DNA from: Bidens hawaiensis
Taxonomy: Eukaryota; Streptophyta; Magnoliopsida; Asterales; Asteraceae
Length of the DNA: 64,000 nucleotides
Direction: 5' to 3'
NCBI GenBank assembly: GCA_021521415.1
Contig: JAIQDT010005458.1
Location: 124,001 to 188,000, forward strand
The translations under genes and the position numbers were made by a program. This document shows positions 34,796-45,964 of the stretch, piece after piece (within the stretch, counting starts at the first letter, position 1; every line of letters begins with the position of its first letter). The notes below the pieces were generated by a model. It ran no database searches. It was not told the origin of the DNA and saw only the letters and a list, made by a program, of their open reading frames with translations.

Positions 34796-36894
34796 CTAAT
34801 TTTCTTCGCTACCCGATCCCGAGCTATTTCTTAGGTAATCTTCGTACGCGGCTTCTTCATCGGTCATTGGTTGAGTGTGTCCTTCATTGACCTCGTCTTC
34901 ATACAAGCCCGCTTCATACTCCATTTCCCCCTCGAGTGAGCGTTGATGTTGTGCCCTATCTAAAGAGTCCAAGTAATCCTTGTAGCAAATCGACATCTCT
35001 ATAGCTGGTGGAGTGAGTCGAGTCCTCCTAATCGATATAACCCTGCCAGAAACAGAAAAAGCAGACTCCGAAGCTACCGTGGAAGCTTGGACCGTTAGTA
35101 AATCTTTGGCCATGGCGGCGAGGATCGGAAACTCATCCTCCTTACCTCTCCACCAAGCCAGCAAATCAAGACTTCTAAATTCATCCGGAGTCATGTGTTT
35201 CACAAAGTTGGTACCACCATACCTTCCAAGTTCACTGCTTGGGGTGTTTACCTTTTGACGTTTACTGGCGTCTTCCCAAATCATGTAGCCATCCCTATTT
35301 CAAGGTCGGTTTGGGATTGGGATTGGGCAACAGCTCTTAACGAGTCATGAATTTGGGAAGACGACCCGTATTTTGTAAGGTAGACATCATACATGTTTGA
35401 CAAGGTGGTGTTGAAAGCATTCTTTAAAGTTTGGCTATAATAGGGGTTTTGATCGTCGTTTAACTCTAGCTCATCACAAATTTTTTCTATTAAAGCTTCA
35501 ACACCACCAACATTGATGCAAGGGTTTAACGCAGCAGCACATGTCAAAATAGCGGGTAGTTCTTGAAAATATTTTCTAAATTTTTCTTTCATTTTTACAC
35601 CCATATCAAAATAAGGTGCACCCCTACAATGAAGTTCACTCAACTTTGTGCACATGACAGCAATTTTTGGTAAAGCAATGGGGCTTGTTGGATAGTAAAC
35701 CCCGGATAAACTAGTTGTGCAAGATTTAAAAATTTGAAGGACCTCCGTAACGATCTCAATCAATAACCAGTTTCTAGGATCGTACGGTGCACATTTACCC
35801 CTACTTGACAAAATTTGATGAAACGCAATTAATGATTCTTTTTGTTGGATGGCTTTCTCAAACATATTACAAGTCGAGTTCCATCTTGTTGGACAATCCC
35901 AATTTGGCCCCAACCATTGACAATTAGCTTCTACACAAAATTTTTTGTATCTTGAAAATGTTTTATTGTTGCTAAAAACATCTCGTAACATTCTTTTAAA
36001 ATTGTTTCTTTGCGTTTCGATCACGTTTAACCCATCTTGCACGGCCAAGTTGATAATATGTGCAATGCATCGGCTATGAAAAAACGCTCCATCACAAATA
36101 GGTTTATACTTTAATTTTAAATGGCCAACCGCGGCCGTATTGTTGGACGCGTTATCAAACGAAATTGAAAAGATTTTATGTTCAATCTTGTATTGTCGAA
36201 TGACTTTATCCAAGATTTGAAAAATATTTCTACCCGTGTGCGGGTAATCAAACAATTGAAACGCAACGGTTCGTTTCATCATTTGCCACGACTCGGGGTC
36301 AACCCAATGAGCCGTCACACAAATGTATGAGTCGGGCGAACCATGAGGTACCGACCACACATCCGTTGTTAAGTTTACACCAGTTTGTAAGTTTGAAAAG
36401 TATGAAATTAGTTCGGATTTAGCGTTTTTCCATGCTTTAAGACAATCTCTTCTAAGGGTCGAACGACTTACGTGTTGGTAGCGTGGTTGAACATAGTTTT
36501 GCATCATCTCCGTGAATTGAGGGTTGTCGAAGTGGTTGAAAGGAAGTGTTTGTTGAATCACAAAGTTTGAAAACTTTGTACGTACCGCTTCAATGTCGTA
36601 CGTAAACACTGCTCCTTGATTCGTCATCTCCGGCTGCGAACTACTTCCCGATTCGTTCTTCAAGGCCTTGCAAAAGGGCCTTTGTACATGCGCTTTTAAA
36701 GTGGAGTTTGCATCTTTGCCATAAAACTTCAAACAATGTTTGCATCGAGCTTTTTGGCTACCGTTAGACATTTCGCATAGGTCGAAATGTTGCCAAACAT
36801 CATGGTTTCGTTTCGTGGGGATGACCCGAACGACCGTTTCTCCCGTGTTCGAGGCACCCATGTTGACGGATGAAGCAGCACTTTGGGAGGCCAT
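34796..36894 (-). pseudogene. hAT transposase (BED finger, DDE core, dimerisation domain), one frameshift
   Basis: From ATG 36894 the first frame runs 537 codons to TGA at 35281; the rest (to TAA at 34796) continues in another frame, the two overlapping at ATGA. N-terminal BED zinc finger (residues about 30-75: DVWQHFDLC, CKHCLKF, LKAHVQRPFC). The RNase-H-like core shows LTTDVWS (first D), SFDNASNN (second D) and HSRCIAHIINL. The C-terminal hAT dimerisation region in the second frame has LDLLAWWRG, ASTVASESAFSVSGR (with the catalytic E) and LTPPAIEM. All expected catalytic residues are present, so the frameshift near 35283 is the only obvious lesion. The protein would cut and join the element's ends in the nucleus. 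A programmed shift or an assembly indel are alternatives to a mutation. Confidence 0.9.
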
Positions 36895-37129
36895 GATAAT
36901 CGACTACGAAATAAGAGCGTATGGAGTGGTAATGTGGTATAATTGAGCGTGAGATAACAAAATAATCGCGTATGAAATAAACGTTTAGAGCGTTTGGAGT
37001 TGTATAATCGAGTGTGATCTAACCAATACCCAACCTAAACTATATATAGATGTTTGTGGGGGTAAAATGGTAAAAAAAAAAAAAAAACGGTCAAAAAAAA
37101 AAAAACGGGCATATAGCCGTTATACAACG

Positions 37130-37415
37130 TTCAAAAACCGGTTTTTAACCGGTTAACCGGTTATGGAGAAACCGGTTAACCGGTTTTTCCACAACGGTCA
37201 AAAACCGGTTTTTTTATAAACCGGTTAACCGGTTTTTCCATAACCGGTTATTAAAAAAACCGGTTTTTCCTTTAACCGGTTCGTTAACCGGTTTTGGATC
37301 TAAAACTTGTAACCGAAATACGAACCGGCGGTTTGTAAACCGGTCAAACCGGTTTTTAAAAAACCGGTTTTCGTAAAAACCGGTTTCCGGTTTAAACCGG
37401 TTCCCCAACCGGTTT
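37130..37415. repeat. Right subterminal AACCGGTT array of the hAT element
   Basis: Counterpart of the left array: repeated AACCGGTTTTT and GGTTAACCGG units, with short A-runs at 37072-37104 just inside. Confidence 0.8.
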
Positions 37416-37438
37416 TTTTGACCATCTCTAAATATGAT

Positions 37439-37883
37439 GTTGAAATATGTAAAAGGGAAGTCATATTACTTTTGAGAGATTATTATTATTATTACTATTT
37501 TATTATAAGGATAAATATACTCCGTACCAATTAAATCTATTTTTTAAAAGATTTACTGCTTAAATGGTGATGGGAGAAGTGAAGATATGAGTCGGAGATT
37601 ATAAGGTCTTATGTTGGAATTTGATTATAACCGCGTTTTATTGTAATGGGTCTTTGAGCGTTAGATTATTTTAGGAATATGAGATGGTGTGTTTGGGCTC
37701 CAACGTTGTTTGTGATCACGAGTGTATAAGGTTGTCTTTTGTCATTAGGCTATCTTGAATAATTTAACGCTTTTGTCTTTGAAATTTGAATTTGTGGAAA
37801 TAATACAGAGGTGGGATGTGGGATAGTAAAAAGGATTGAAGTCTTGGCTTTTTAGCCTAACATAAAAAGTGGCTCTTAAGTGC

Positions 37884-37926
<43 letters not shown>

Positions 37927-38815
37927 TTGAAGTGGTTGTAAACTAGTACAACATTATCATCTTTAGTGTGCTCCTTTAATGTTCTTTCATGTCTCCATTG
38001 TCCAAAGTAGGTTTCATGGTATGAGAAAAAGTATGTTTGTGCAAAAGTGGTATAAGTTTCATATCATCCTTGAGATGGATGTAGACCATATTGCAAGGAT
38101 AAAAAGTATGTACTTGGATTATCTTGAAGATATAATTAAAACAACATTGTAGTTATGAAAATGAATAAATTCTTATCATCGTAAAGAAAGACATAAAGCT
38201 ACTTATTAATCTCGTAATAAAAATACAATTTAAGTATAACTTTCGTACATGAAATATGCTAACAGTATAGTTTCAAGTATTTTCTTATATTTTTTTAAGC
38301 ATATATTGAGGTGTTTCTTATATAAAATCCGTGCTAATTAAAAACTATGATTTTTTATATGTGTTTTTTTTCTAAGTTACATGAAACTTCAATATCTTTG
38401 ATATAAAAGTCATTTTTATTCAAAATGCTTACTTTAGTACGTATGACGTTTGGTGTGGCATGTTTTGGTCTAACAGGTTCGAACACTCTCATCAAGCCCT
38501 CTAGGAAAGTAAACAGGTCATGCGGTTTATTGGCATTTATACGAATTATTTTTCTTAGATAAGAAACTCGACTACCGATATTGTCTTTCTTCCAGTTACT
38601 ATATGCCTGTCACACTTTTCTATTTAATTATTTAAGATATCTTTTATATAAAAAAATTTAATGTTTCTTTCTTTAGAAGAAAGTTAACTAACAATAACAT
38701 TTGTATGTAAAACTTTATGTTTCTTAATAATAAAGAAATGTTTATTTTTGTAAACCTTTATATATAAAAAACTTAAATGTATCTCTTAACTTTTCAAAGT
38801 TTAAGGTATACCCTA
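37439..38815. other. Intergenic DNA with (TTA)n microsatellite
   Basis: No gene seen. A (TTA/ATT)n tract occupies about 37882-37926. This was originally continuous with the TPS upstream region before the hAT insertion. Confidence 0.6.
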
Positions 38816-39558
38816 TGTGACAACCGGTTAAAAATTAGCCTAATTCCGTGACTAATATAACCTTACTTACGTAAATAAAATAATATAATAAACAAAGGAT
38901 ATTATTTTAGTCCAAAATGACCTCAGGTGACGACTTAGAAACGGATAAAATCCTAAACGTGTCTAAATGGTCTCGAAAAATTAAAATTTATATTAGAATA
39001 CTAGAGATAGTATATAAACTTAATTTTAGAAGGTTCGAATCGTGAAATTTAGAAAATAGGCGAACAAAAGTCAGTGTAAAACACCGTATGAACCCAAAAT
39101 TAACTAATTCCAAAATTAGTTTCTTTAGCTCATATTGTCAGGAATTTGACTCGGACCAAGTCTGATAAGAACTAATCGAAACAGAGTCTGACTGATTATC
39201 TAGAATTCGTGATACGTTAAACCAAAAACTTAAGACTTTGTTTAATTACCACCTTAATCCAATATCTCCATCTTCCCCCCACCAAACCGACCACCTCATC
39301 CTCACACACCCATAGTTTACTTGTAAAACCATATACTCGATCAATACCTACAAACCTAGAGTATGTATTGTATACACTAAACTCATTCCACCTCTCAAAC
39401 CTATTAACCAACTCATCACACTACCCTACTTCTTTCTTTTCTTAAAACCTGATCGGCACCACCCTGCTCTCATCATATTCATCACCCAAAAACTCCATTA
39501 GATAATCTCAAGATGCAAGAAACTCAAGAACATCAAAACCTTACACCATAAACACATC
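38816..39558 (+). repeat. LTR-like sequence, left part
   Basis: It begins TGTGACAACCGG and is non-coding. It is interrupted by the Ty1/copia element at 39559 and appears to continue at 45965. The joined text has the layout of a long gypsy LTR: U3, then a leader with CACCACCATTCCCTCACCACC and a possible donor after AAACCCAAG near 46187. The right end was not identified. Confidence 0.4.
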
Positions 39559-39709
39559 TGTTGAAAATATAAATACTCATTTACTTATGTCAATTCAATG
39601 TTTTTATGGTGTTGTTCAAGAGCGGTTTCTTGTTAGATCTATAGTATTGATTTCAAATCATTATATTGATGATTTGCATGTAATCAAGACCTGGTAATCA
39701 TTATAACCC
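39559..39709 (+). repeat. 5' LTR remnant of the copia element
   Basis: It shares its first 50 bases and then a segment from GTTGTTCAAGA to AAGACCTGGTAATC with the 3' LTR. About 260 bases between these (present at 45546-45803, including the TATA region) and the last 70 bases are missing here. Confidence 0.7.
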
Positions 39710-42700
39710 TAAGTGAAGGTTGTGGGTCTTGACTCTTGGAAGGAACACCCTAACTTGGGCGCCCTTTGGTGAGTTCGTTCCGACTTATTTGTTAAGTTCT
39801 GTTCCTGCTTATTTGTTAAGTCTGTTACCAGTTAATTTTGATTAGTTGATTAGACATATTTGGTTGATTAAGAGTTTCATTGAGTGTGTTGCATCCTTTA
39901 ATTGTTTGCACATTAATTGATCTTTGTGTGTATTTTTGTAAGTGTAATAATGGGTGATGCGTCTAGTTCTAATTATGGTACTTTGATTAGTAAGATTGAG
40001 GCTAATGATCCTTTATATTTACATGCTAGAGACTCTAGTAGTCTCACTATTGTAAGTATCAAATAATCTGGTTCTGAAAATTACACTGTTTGGTCTAATG
40101 CAATGAACCTAGCACTTCAAGTAAAAAATAAAATTGGTTTTATAGATGGCTCTTGCATTAGACCCACTGATAATGAAATACTTGCATGACAGTGGGATAT
40201 ATGTAATTCAATTGTGCTCACTTGGATTTTGAATTCTGTTTCTGAGGAATTATATCTTGGTCAAGTTTATTCTAAATTGGCTTATGATGTTTGGAAAGAA
40301 TTAAAAGAAACATATGATAAGGTTGATGGATCAGTTGTGTTTAATTTGTATTAGAAAATTAACATGTTTTCTCAAAATAATATGCTAGATTCTGAATACT
40401 ATCATAAATTGAACATTATGTGGAAACAACTTGATCAAATTCTTCAGTTACCTATCTGTACTTGTAATGCTTCAAAGCAGTTTAATGAATTCAATCTAGT
40501 GATTAAATTGATGCAATTTTTGATGGGTATTGATAGTAGTTACCAGTCTATTAGGTCAAACCTGTTAACAAGGGAGACACTTCCTACTGTTAAGGAAGCT
40601 TTCTCTATAATTTCTAGAGAAGAATCCCACAGGATGTCTAGTAGTAATCAGAAAGGACAATCCCAAAATATGGGATTTGTCTCTAAGGCTAATCAGGCGT
40701 TTGACAATAAAAAGAACACCTCTAGAATACAAAATCAAAATGCTAAGTGTTCTCATTGTAATAAGATGGGACACACTATTGATAAATGTTTTGAAATAAT
40801 TGGGTATCCTAGTTGGATGAAGCCTAGGAATGGGCAAGCCAAAAGTATAAGTGGTAATAGTAATAATTTTGTGTCTGATAATATTGTTTCTACTAGTAAT
40901 CCTATTGTTAATGGTCTTTCTTCTGTGCAAGTTCTTAGGCTGTTAAGCTTATCAGATGAGAAGGCTGGGGATAATCAAAGCTGTAATGTATCAGGTAATA
41001 TGAGTCCTTAACATATGGTTATGTCCGACAAATAATTGGTTAATCAAATAGATGTAACAGATCTTAATATAAGGGTTAAACATCCTAATGGCACTAGTGC
41101 TGTGGTAACTAAAATTTGGAACATTAAACTTAGTAGCATGGTTATGTTACGTGATGTCTTTGTCGTCCCTGATTACAATGTGAATCTTATGCCTGTTCAC
41201 AAACTTGCTAAAGATAGTAAGTTGACTGTGTCATTTGATGAATTTAAATGTTAAATACAGGACTCATTAACAAAGAGTGTCCTGGCGACTGGTAATCAAA
41301 TTGATGGTCTTTACATGTGTGGTGGATCTACTTTAACGGACAAGGTGTGCTATAGTAGTTATAGGGCTGTTAGTTTGTGGCATGCTAGGTTAGGACTTCC
41401 ATGTGATTCTATTCTAGATGTTTTAAAAGATCGTTTGAATCTTAAAAAAATTGACTCAGTTGCTCCCTGTGATGTTTGTCATAAGGCAAAGCAACATAGG
41501 GAACCATTTCCCTTAAGTGATCATAAATCAAAAGAATTAGGAGAGTTGGTACACCTTGATGTTTGGGGCCCATATAGGGTTCCAAGCAGAGAGGGGTATA
41601 GATACTTTCTCACTATTGTTGATGATTATACAAGGGTTGTTTGGGTTTATCTAATAAAACACAAAGATGAAGTTATTCATAATTTGAAGAACTTTGTAAT
41701 ATTGATTAAAAACCAGTTTAGTAAAAATGTGAAAATTTTAAGAAGTGATAATGAGGCTGAATTTATAAACAACCAAGTGAACTTTTATAGTATTGAGAAA
41801 GGGATCGTGCATCAAACCACTTGTGTCTATACTCCTCAACAAAATGGGATTGTTGAAAGGAAGCATAGACACTTGTTAAATGTTGCTAGGGCTTTACTTT
41901 TTCAAGGCGGGAGGGGGAGGGGGGTTCCTCTTAGGTTCTGGTCTGATTGTGTGTTAACTGCTGCTTACTTGATAAACAGGACTCCATCCTTTGTGTTGAA
42001 TGGTAGGTCTCCTTATGAGTTGGTGTATGGCTTTAAACCTGTTTTGAGTCATTTACGAATGTTTGGTTGTCTTTGTTTTAGTACTATCCTAAATAACATA
42101 AATAAATTTTCAAGTCACGCTGAAAAGTGTGTTTTTATTGGGTATTCCAATCAAAAGAAAGGTTACAAATTATGGAGTTTAGATGTTAAACATGTCATTT
42201 TTTCTAGAGATGTGAAATTTTATGAGTCTATTTTTCCATTTGTTGATAATGATGTTTTAAAAGAAGTTGACACAAGTAATCTTGATGTCAACAACTTAAA
42301 TTTTTTTGATTTGTTTGATCAATTTGACACCAAACTTTCTAATGACCAAGACATACCCAATGATGAATTTAACGTTGATTCTAATAGACAAGAATCTTCT
42401 ACTCGTTGGACTCAGCAGTCTAGAAATGGTTCACATACTACTGAGGGCGGGGCAGATGTTGCTAATCAGCAGCCCAGTAGTTCTGAGCCGATTTCTAGCG
42501 GGGTCGGGGGTGTAGGCAGAACTGATGAAGTGTCTAATGATAATGCTTCTGAGGGAATAGAAGTAGAAATAAAACACAATACACCAACTGTGTTAAGGAG
42601 GTCTACTAGAAATACTATATTCCCTAGAACTTTAAATGATTATATTATAGAAGGCAAAGTAAAATATGGTCTTGAAAAAGTAGTGAATTATTCAAATTTG

Positions 42701-43961
42701 TCTATGACTAATTTGTGTTTTACGTCCTTATTAGACAAAAGTTCTGAACCTAAAACTTATTCAGAAGCTGTAACTAATCCAAATTGGGTTGCAGCTATGA
42801 ATAATGAAATAGAAGCCCTAAATAGAAATCATACATGGGATATTGTTGAATTGCCACCCAAAAGGAAAACTATTAGGTGCAAATGGATTTTCAAAATTAA
42901 ATATAAGTCAAATGGGGAAGTAGAAAGGTTTAAAGTTAGATTAGTGGCTAAAGGTTTTAATCAAAAGGAGGGGGTTGACTTCTTTGAAACGTTTTCTCCT
43001 GTAGTCAAAATGGTGACTATTAGGTGTGTGCTGTCTAGTTGTTAAAAATGATTGGTCAATTTTCCATTTAGATATTAATAATGTGTTCTTGTATGGTGAC
43101 TTGCACGAAGATGTTTATATGTCTCTGCCTGAGGAGAAACTAAAGTGTGCAAACTAAGAAAATCTTTATATGGCTTGAAACAAGCTCCTAGAATGTGGAA
43201 TGAAAAACTGATAAACGTGCTATTTGAATTAGGTTTTATTCAAAGCCAATGTGATTATTCCATGTTTGTAAAATCAAGTAATTCCTTGTTTATTGTGTTA
43301 CTTGTTATGTTGATGACATTGTTATAACTGGTAGTTGTAACAAAGAAATAATTAAAATAAAAGAATTTCTTAAAACTAATTTTTTGATAAAATATCTTGG
43401 TGATCTTAAATACTTTCTTGGCATTGAAGTTCTTAAAACTGATAAGGGAATTTGTTTATCACAAAGGAAATATTGTCTTGATCTTCTAGCTGAGTATGGC
43501 ATGACAGCATGCAAACCAGTTAGTTGCCCTTTAGAACAACACTTTGTGATAACCAACATGTGTAAAAAGGACAGGTTTGTATTAACCAATATAACTGGTT
43601 ATCAAAAACTTATGGGCAAATTGATTTATTTGTCACATACTAGACCAGATATTGCATATTCTGTGCATTATCTAAGTCAATATATGCATAAGCCCACTAA
43701 TACACATTTGTAAGTTGCACTAAGAGTATTAAGGTACTTGAAGGTTGCTCCTGGAAAGGGCATTCTATTTAGTAAAAGTGATACGTTTGACTTAAAAGCC
43801 TATTGAGACTCCGATTGGGCTAAATGCTTAGAGACAATAAAATCAGTCACTGGTTATTGTATGTTTTTGGGAAAATGTTTAGTTGCATGGAAAAGAAAAA
43901 AGCAATCAACCATTTCAAGGTCTTCTGCCGAATCAGAATACCGTGCTATGTGTGCTGCAAC

Positions 43962-45168
43962 TAGAGGTGCACAAATCGGGTTCAAATGGAAAACCCGAAC
44001 CGGTTCCAAACCGGTTTTTTCACACCGGGTTGTAAAATGGCACCGGTTCCAATCAAGAACCGGTTTGGTTCCCGACCCGAACTGATGCCCAGATATGCGA
44101 ACTTTTAAGAACCGGGTAGGGTATGAACCGGAACCGGTTTTTACGTAAAAACCGGTTCCACCGGTTTTTTTTGAAATTTAAATATTAGAGCCGTTAGGAA
44201 CCGGTTCCAACGGCTATATAGCCGTTTTTGACCGTTGGAACCGGTTTTTTTAACTATAAATAGGTTATTTTTTTACTATAAATAGCAAGGTTTGTTTGTT
44301 TACTTGTTAAACCACTTCCAAAACTATAAAACACACTCCAAACCACAATTAACCTTAAACCGACAACAAATGGCAACCAATGATGACGTTGTTATGGTGA
44401 TCGAAACAACAAGATGCCCCGATGTTTGGGTTCATTACGATTTGTGTCTCATGACCGACTCACATGAGTTGGCACGTTGCAAATATTGCTCGAAGTTTCT
44501 TAAAGCAGGGTCCAACTCGACATTACGAAAACATACGAATAAGTATTGTCGAGAGAAAAGAAGATTGGAAGCTAAAAAAACGGAAGTGGGAGAGTCGTCC
44601 GGCTATACAACCCAAAAATAAGTATTCCCGGATTAAAACGACGGACTTTGTTTTTTATGTTTTAGTTATGTTTAGTATCGTTTATGTTTTAATAATGTTT
44701 GTAATAGTTAGTTTTTAATGGAAACAAGTTATATATAGGTTTGGGCATCAAAAACCGGTTCCAACGGCTATATTATCGTTGGAACCGGTTCCAACGGATC
44801 TATTGTCTCAAAAACCGGTTCCAACGGCTATATTACCGTTGGAACCGGTTCCAACGGCTAATTGGTGTCTAAAAAACCGGTTCCAACGGCTATATTACCG
44901 TTGGAACCGGTTCCAACGGCTAGTTTGACTTTTGTTTGACCCTTCAAAAAAAACTCGTCGGAACCGGTTTTTCCGGGTACGAACCGAACCGGTTCCAATT
45001 AAGAACCGGGTTGGAACTGGTACTGACATACAAATAGGAGAACCGGGTACGATTTTCGGGTACAAAAATACCCAAACCGGGTATTGTTCCAACCGGGTTG
45101 GAACTGGAACCGGTTCCGGTTCGGTTCCACCAGTTAGGTTCCGGAACCGGTTTTTTTGTGCACGTCTA
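43962..45168 (+). mobile_element. hAT derivative, 1.2 kb, inside copia RNase H
   Basis: Perfect 8-bp duplication GCTGCAAC at 43954-43961 and 45169-45176. Inverted ends are TAGAGGTGCACAAA and, reversed, TAGACGTGCACAAA, nearly those of the 34196-37430 element. Subterminal GGAACCGGTTCCAACGGC-type repeats are dense on both sides. It keeps only a BED-finger ORF, with no catalytic core. Confidence 0.9.
44370..44621 (+). CDS. BED zinc-finger-only protein of the hAT derivative
   Basis: An ATG-to-TAA frame of 83 residues starting MATNDDVVMVIETTRCPDVW. It contains a BED-type finger: DVWVHYDLC, then CKYCSKF, then TLRKHTNKYC. It aligns in layout with the N-terminal BED domain of the transposase at 34796-36894 (DVWQHFDLC, CKHCLKF, LKAHVQRPFC). 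No DDE core or dimerisation domain follows. BED fingers bind DNA, so this peptide could recognise the ACCGGT-type subterminal repeats; that is inference. It may equally be an untranslated remnant of an internal deletion, though the frame itself has no stop or shift. Confidence 0.6.
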   Translation: MATNDDVVMVIETTRCPDVWVHYDLCLMTDSHELARCKYCSKFLKAGSNSTLRKHTNKYCREKRRLEAKKTEVGESSGYTTQK

Positions 45169-45495
45169 GCTGCAACATCCGAAATAATGTGGTTAATCAA
45201 CTTGTTGTCTGAACTTCAAATCAAGGTTAGTGTTCCTGTTAATCTGTTCTGTGACAATACGGCTGCAATATCCATTGCAGCCAACCCGGTTTTCCATGAG
45301 AGAACTAAGCATTTTGAATTAGATTTATTTTTCTTAAGGGAAAAAATTTCAAAAGGTACAATTAAAACTGTCTTAGTTAAATATGAAAGTCAGATTGCTT
45401 ATGTATTTACCAAGGGTTTGCTAATTAATCAGCATACTAAACTTTGTAATAAGTTGTGTTTGCTTGATGTCTTTAGTCATTGAATTGTGGGAGGG

Positions 45496-45964
45496 TGTTG
45501 AAAATATAAATACTCATTTACTTATGTCAATTCAATGTTTTTATGAGGTAAAATCTGGATAAGCTTCGTTGGGCCAGGAGTGCATTTGGGCTTTGGACAG
45601 AAGTGGCTGGATGCTAACTGATGTGGGCTGTAGCAGTTGGGCTTGAAGATGTTGCGGGTCCAAGTCAAGCCCTGTGATATTTTGTGAATATATCCAGGTT
45701 TATAAAAGAAGAAAAAAAACCAGACACTTGATATTATTCATTTTTCTCTCTCTCATATTGTTAAAACAAGTTTGTTAGATATAGGGTTAGTTATTGATCG
45801 TGTTGTTCAAGAACGGTTTCTTGTTAGATCTATAGTATGATTTCAAATCATTATATTGATGATTTGCATGTAATCAAGACCTGGTAATCGTGTTCAGTAT
45901 TTAGAGTTATTGATCAAGAGGTTTATAATTCTGTTAATCTCTTCCTGATTGCCATTTTTTTACA
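45496..45964 (+). repeat. 3' LTR of the copia element
   Basis: 469 bp, TG...CA, starting right after GTGGGAGGG. It contains TATAAAAGAAG at about 45700, a probable TATA box, and a (TCTC)n tract downstream. This is the complete LTR copy of the element. Confidence 0.75.

Larger units (their letters stand above)
34196..37430 (-). mobile_element. hAT transposon, complete ends, 3.2 kb
   Basis: Perfect 8-bp target duplication AATATGAT at 34188-34195 and 37431-37438. Inverted ends are TAGAGGTGCACAAA (left) and, reversed, TAGAGATGGTCAAA (right). Both subterminal zones (34215-34430 and 37130-37415) are packed with AACCGGTT-type motifs, the likely transposase binding sites. One transposase gene lies on the minus strand. 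The insertion is about 410 bp upstream of the TPS start codon and probably within 100 bp of its transcription start. Confidence 0.9.
39950..45483 (+). pseudogene. Copia gag-pol, multiple stops and frameshifts
   Basis: Starts MGDASSSNYGTLISKIEAND. Gag shows ENYTVWSNAMNLAL and a zinc knuckle CSHCNKMGHTIDKC (near 40750). The expected protease active-site Asp-Ser/Thr-Gly is not found; VSGNMSP followed by a stop is there instead. Integrase: WHARLGLP, CDVCHKAKQ, HLDVWGP, RSDNEAEF and QQNGIVERKHR, so DDE is intact. Reverse transcriptase: KWIFKIKYKSNGEVERFK, then a frameshift near 43040, then YVDDIV split across frames near 43305. RNase [17 protein letters not shown] up to 43961, resuming SEIMWLINLL at 45177 after the hAT insertion and ending at TGA 45483. 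At least seven in-frame stops are visible, e.g. near 40062, 40188, 40352, 41009 and 43710. Not functional. Confidence 0.85.
39559..45964 (+). mobile_element. Ty1/copia retrotransposon, disrupted
   Basis: The ends are TGTTGAAAATATAAATACTC at 39559 and at 45496, with a polypurine tract GGGAGGG just before the 3' copy. Flanking 5-mers ACATC (left) and CCATC (right) match at 4 of 5 positions. The domain order, integrase before reverse transcriptase, identifies copia. The 5' LTR is heavily deleted. A hAT derivative is inserted in the RNase H region. I do not assign a lineage. Confidence 0.8.
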
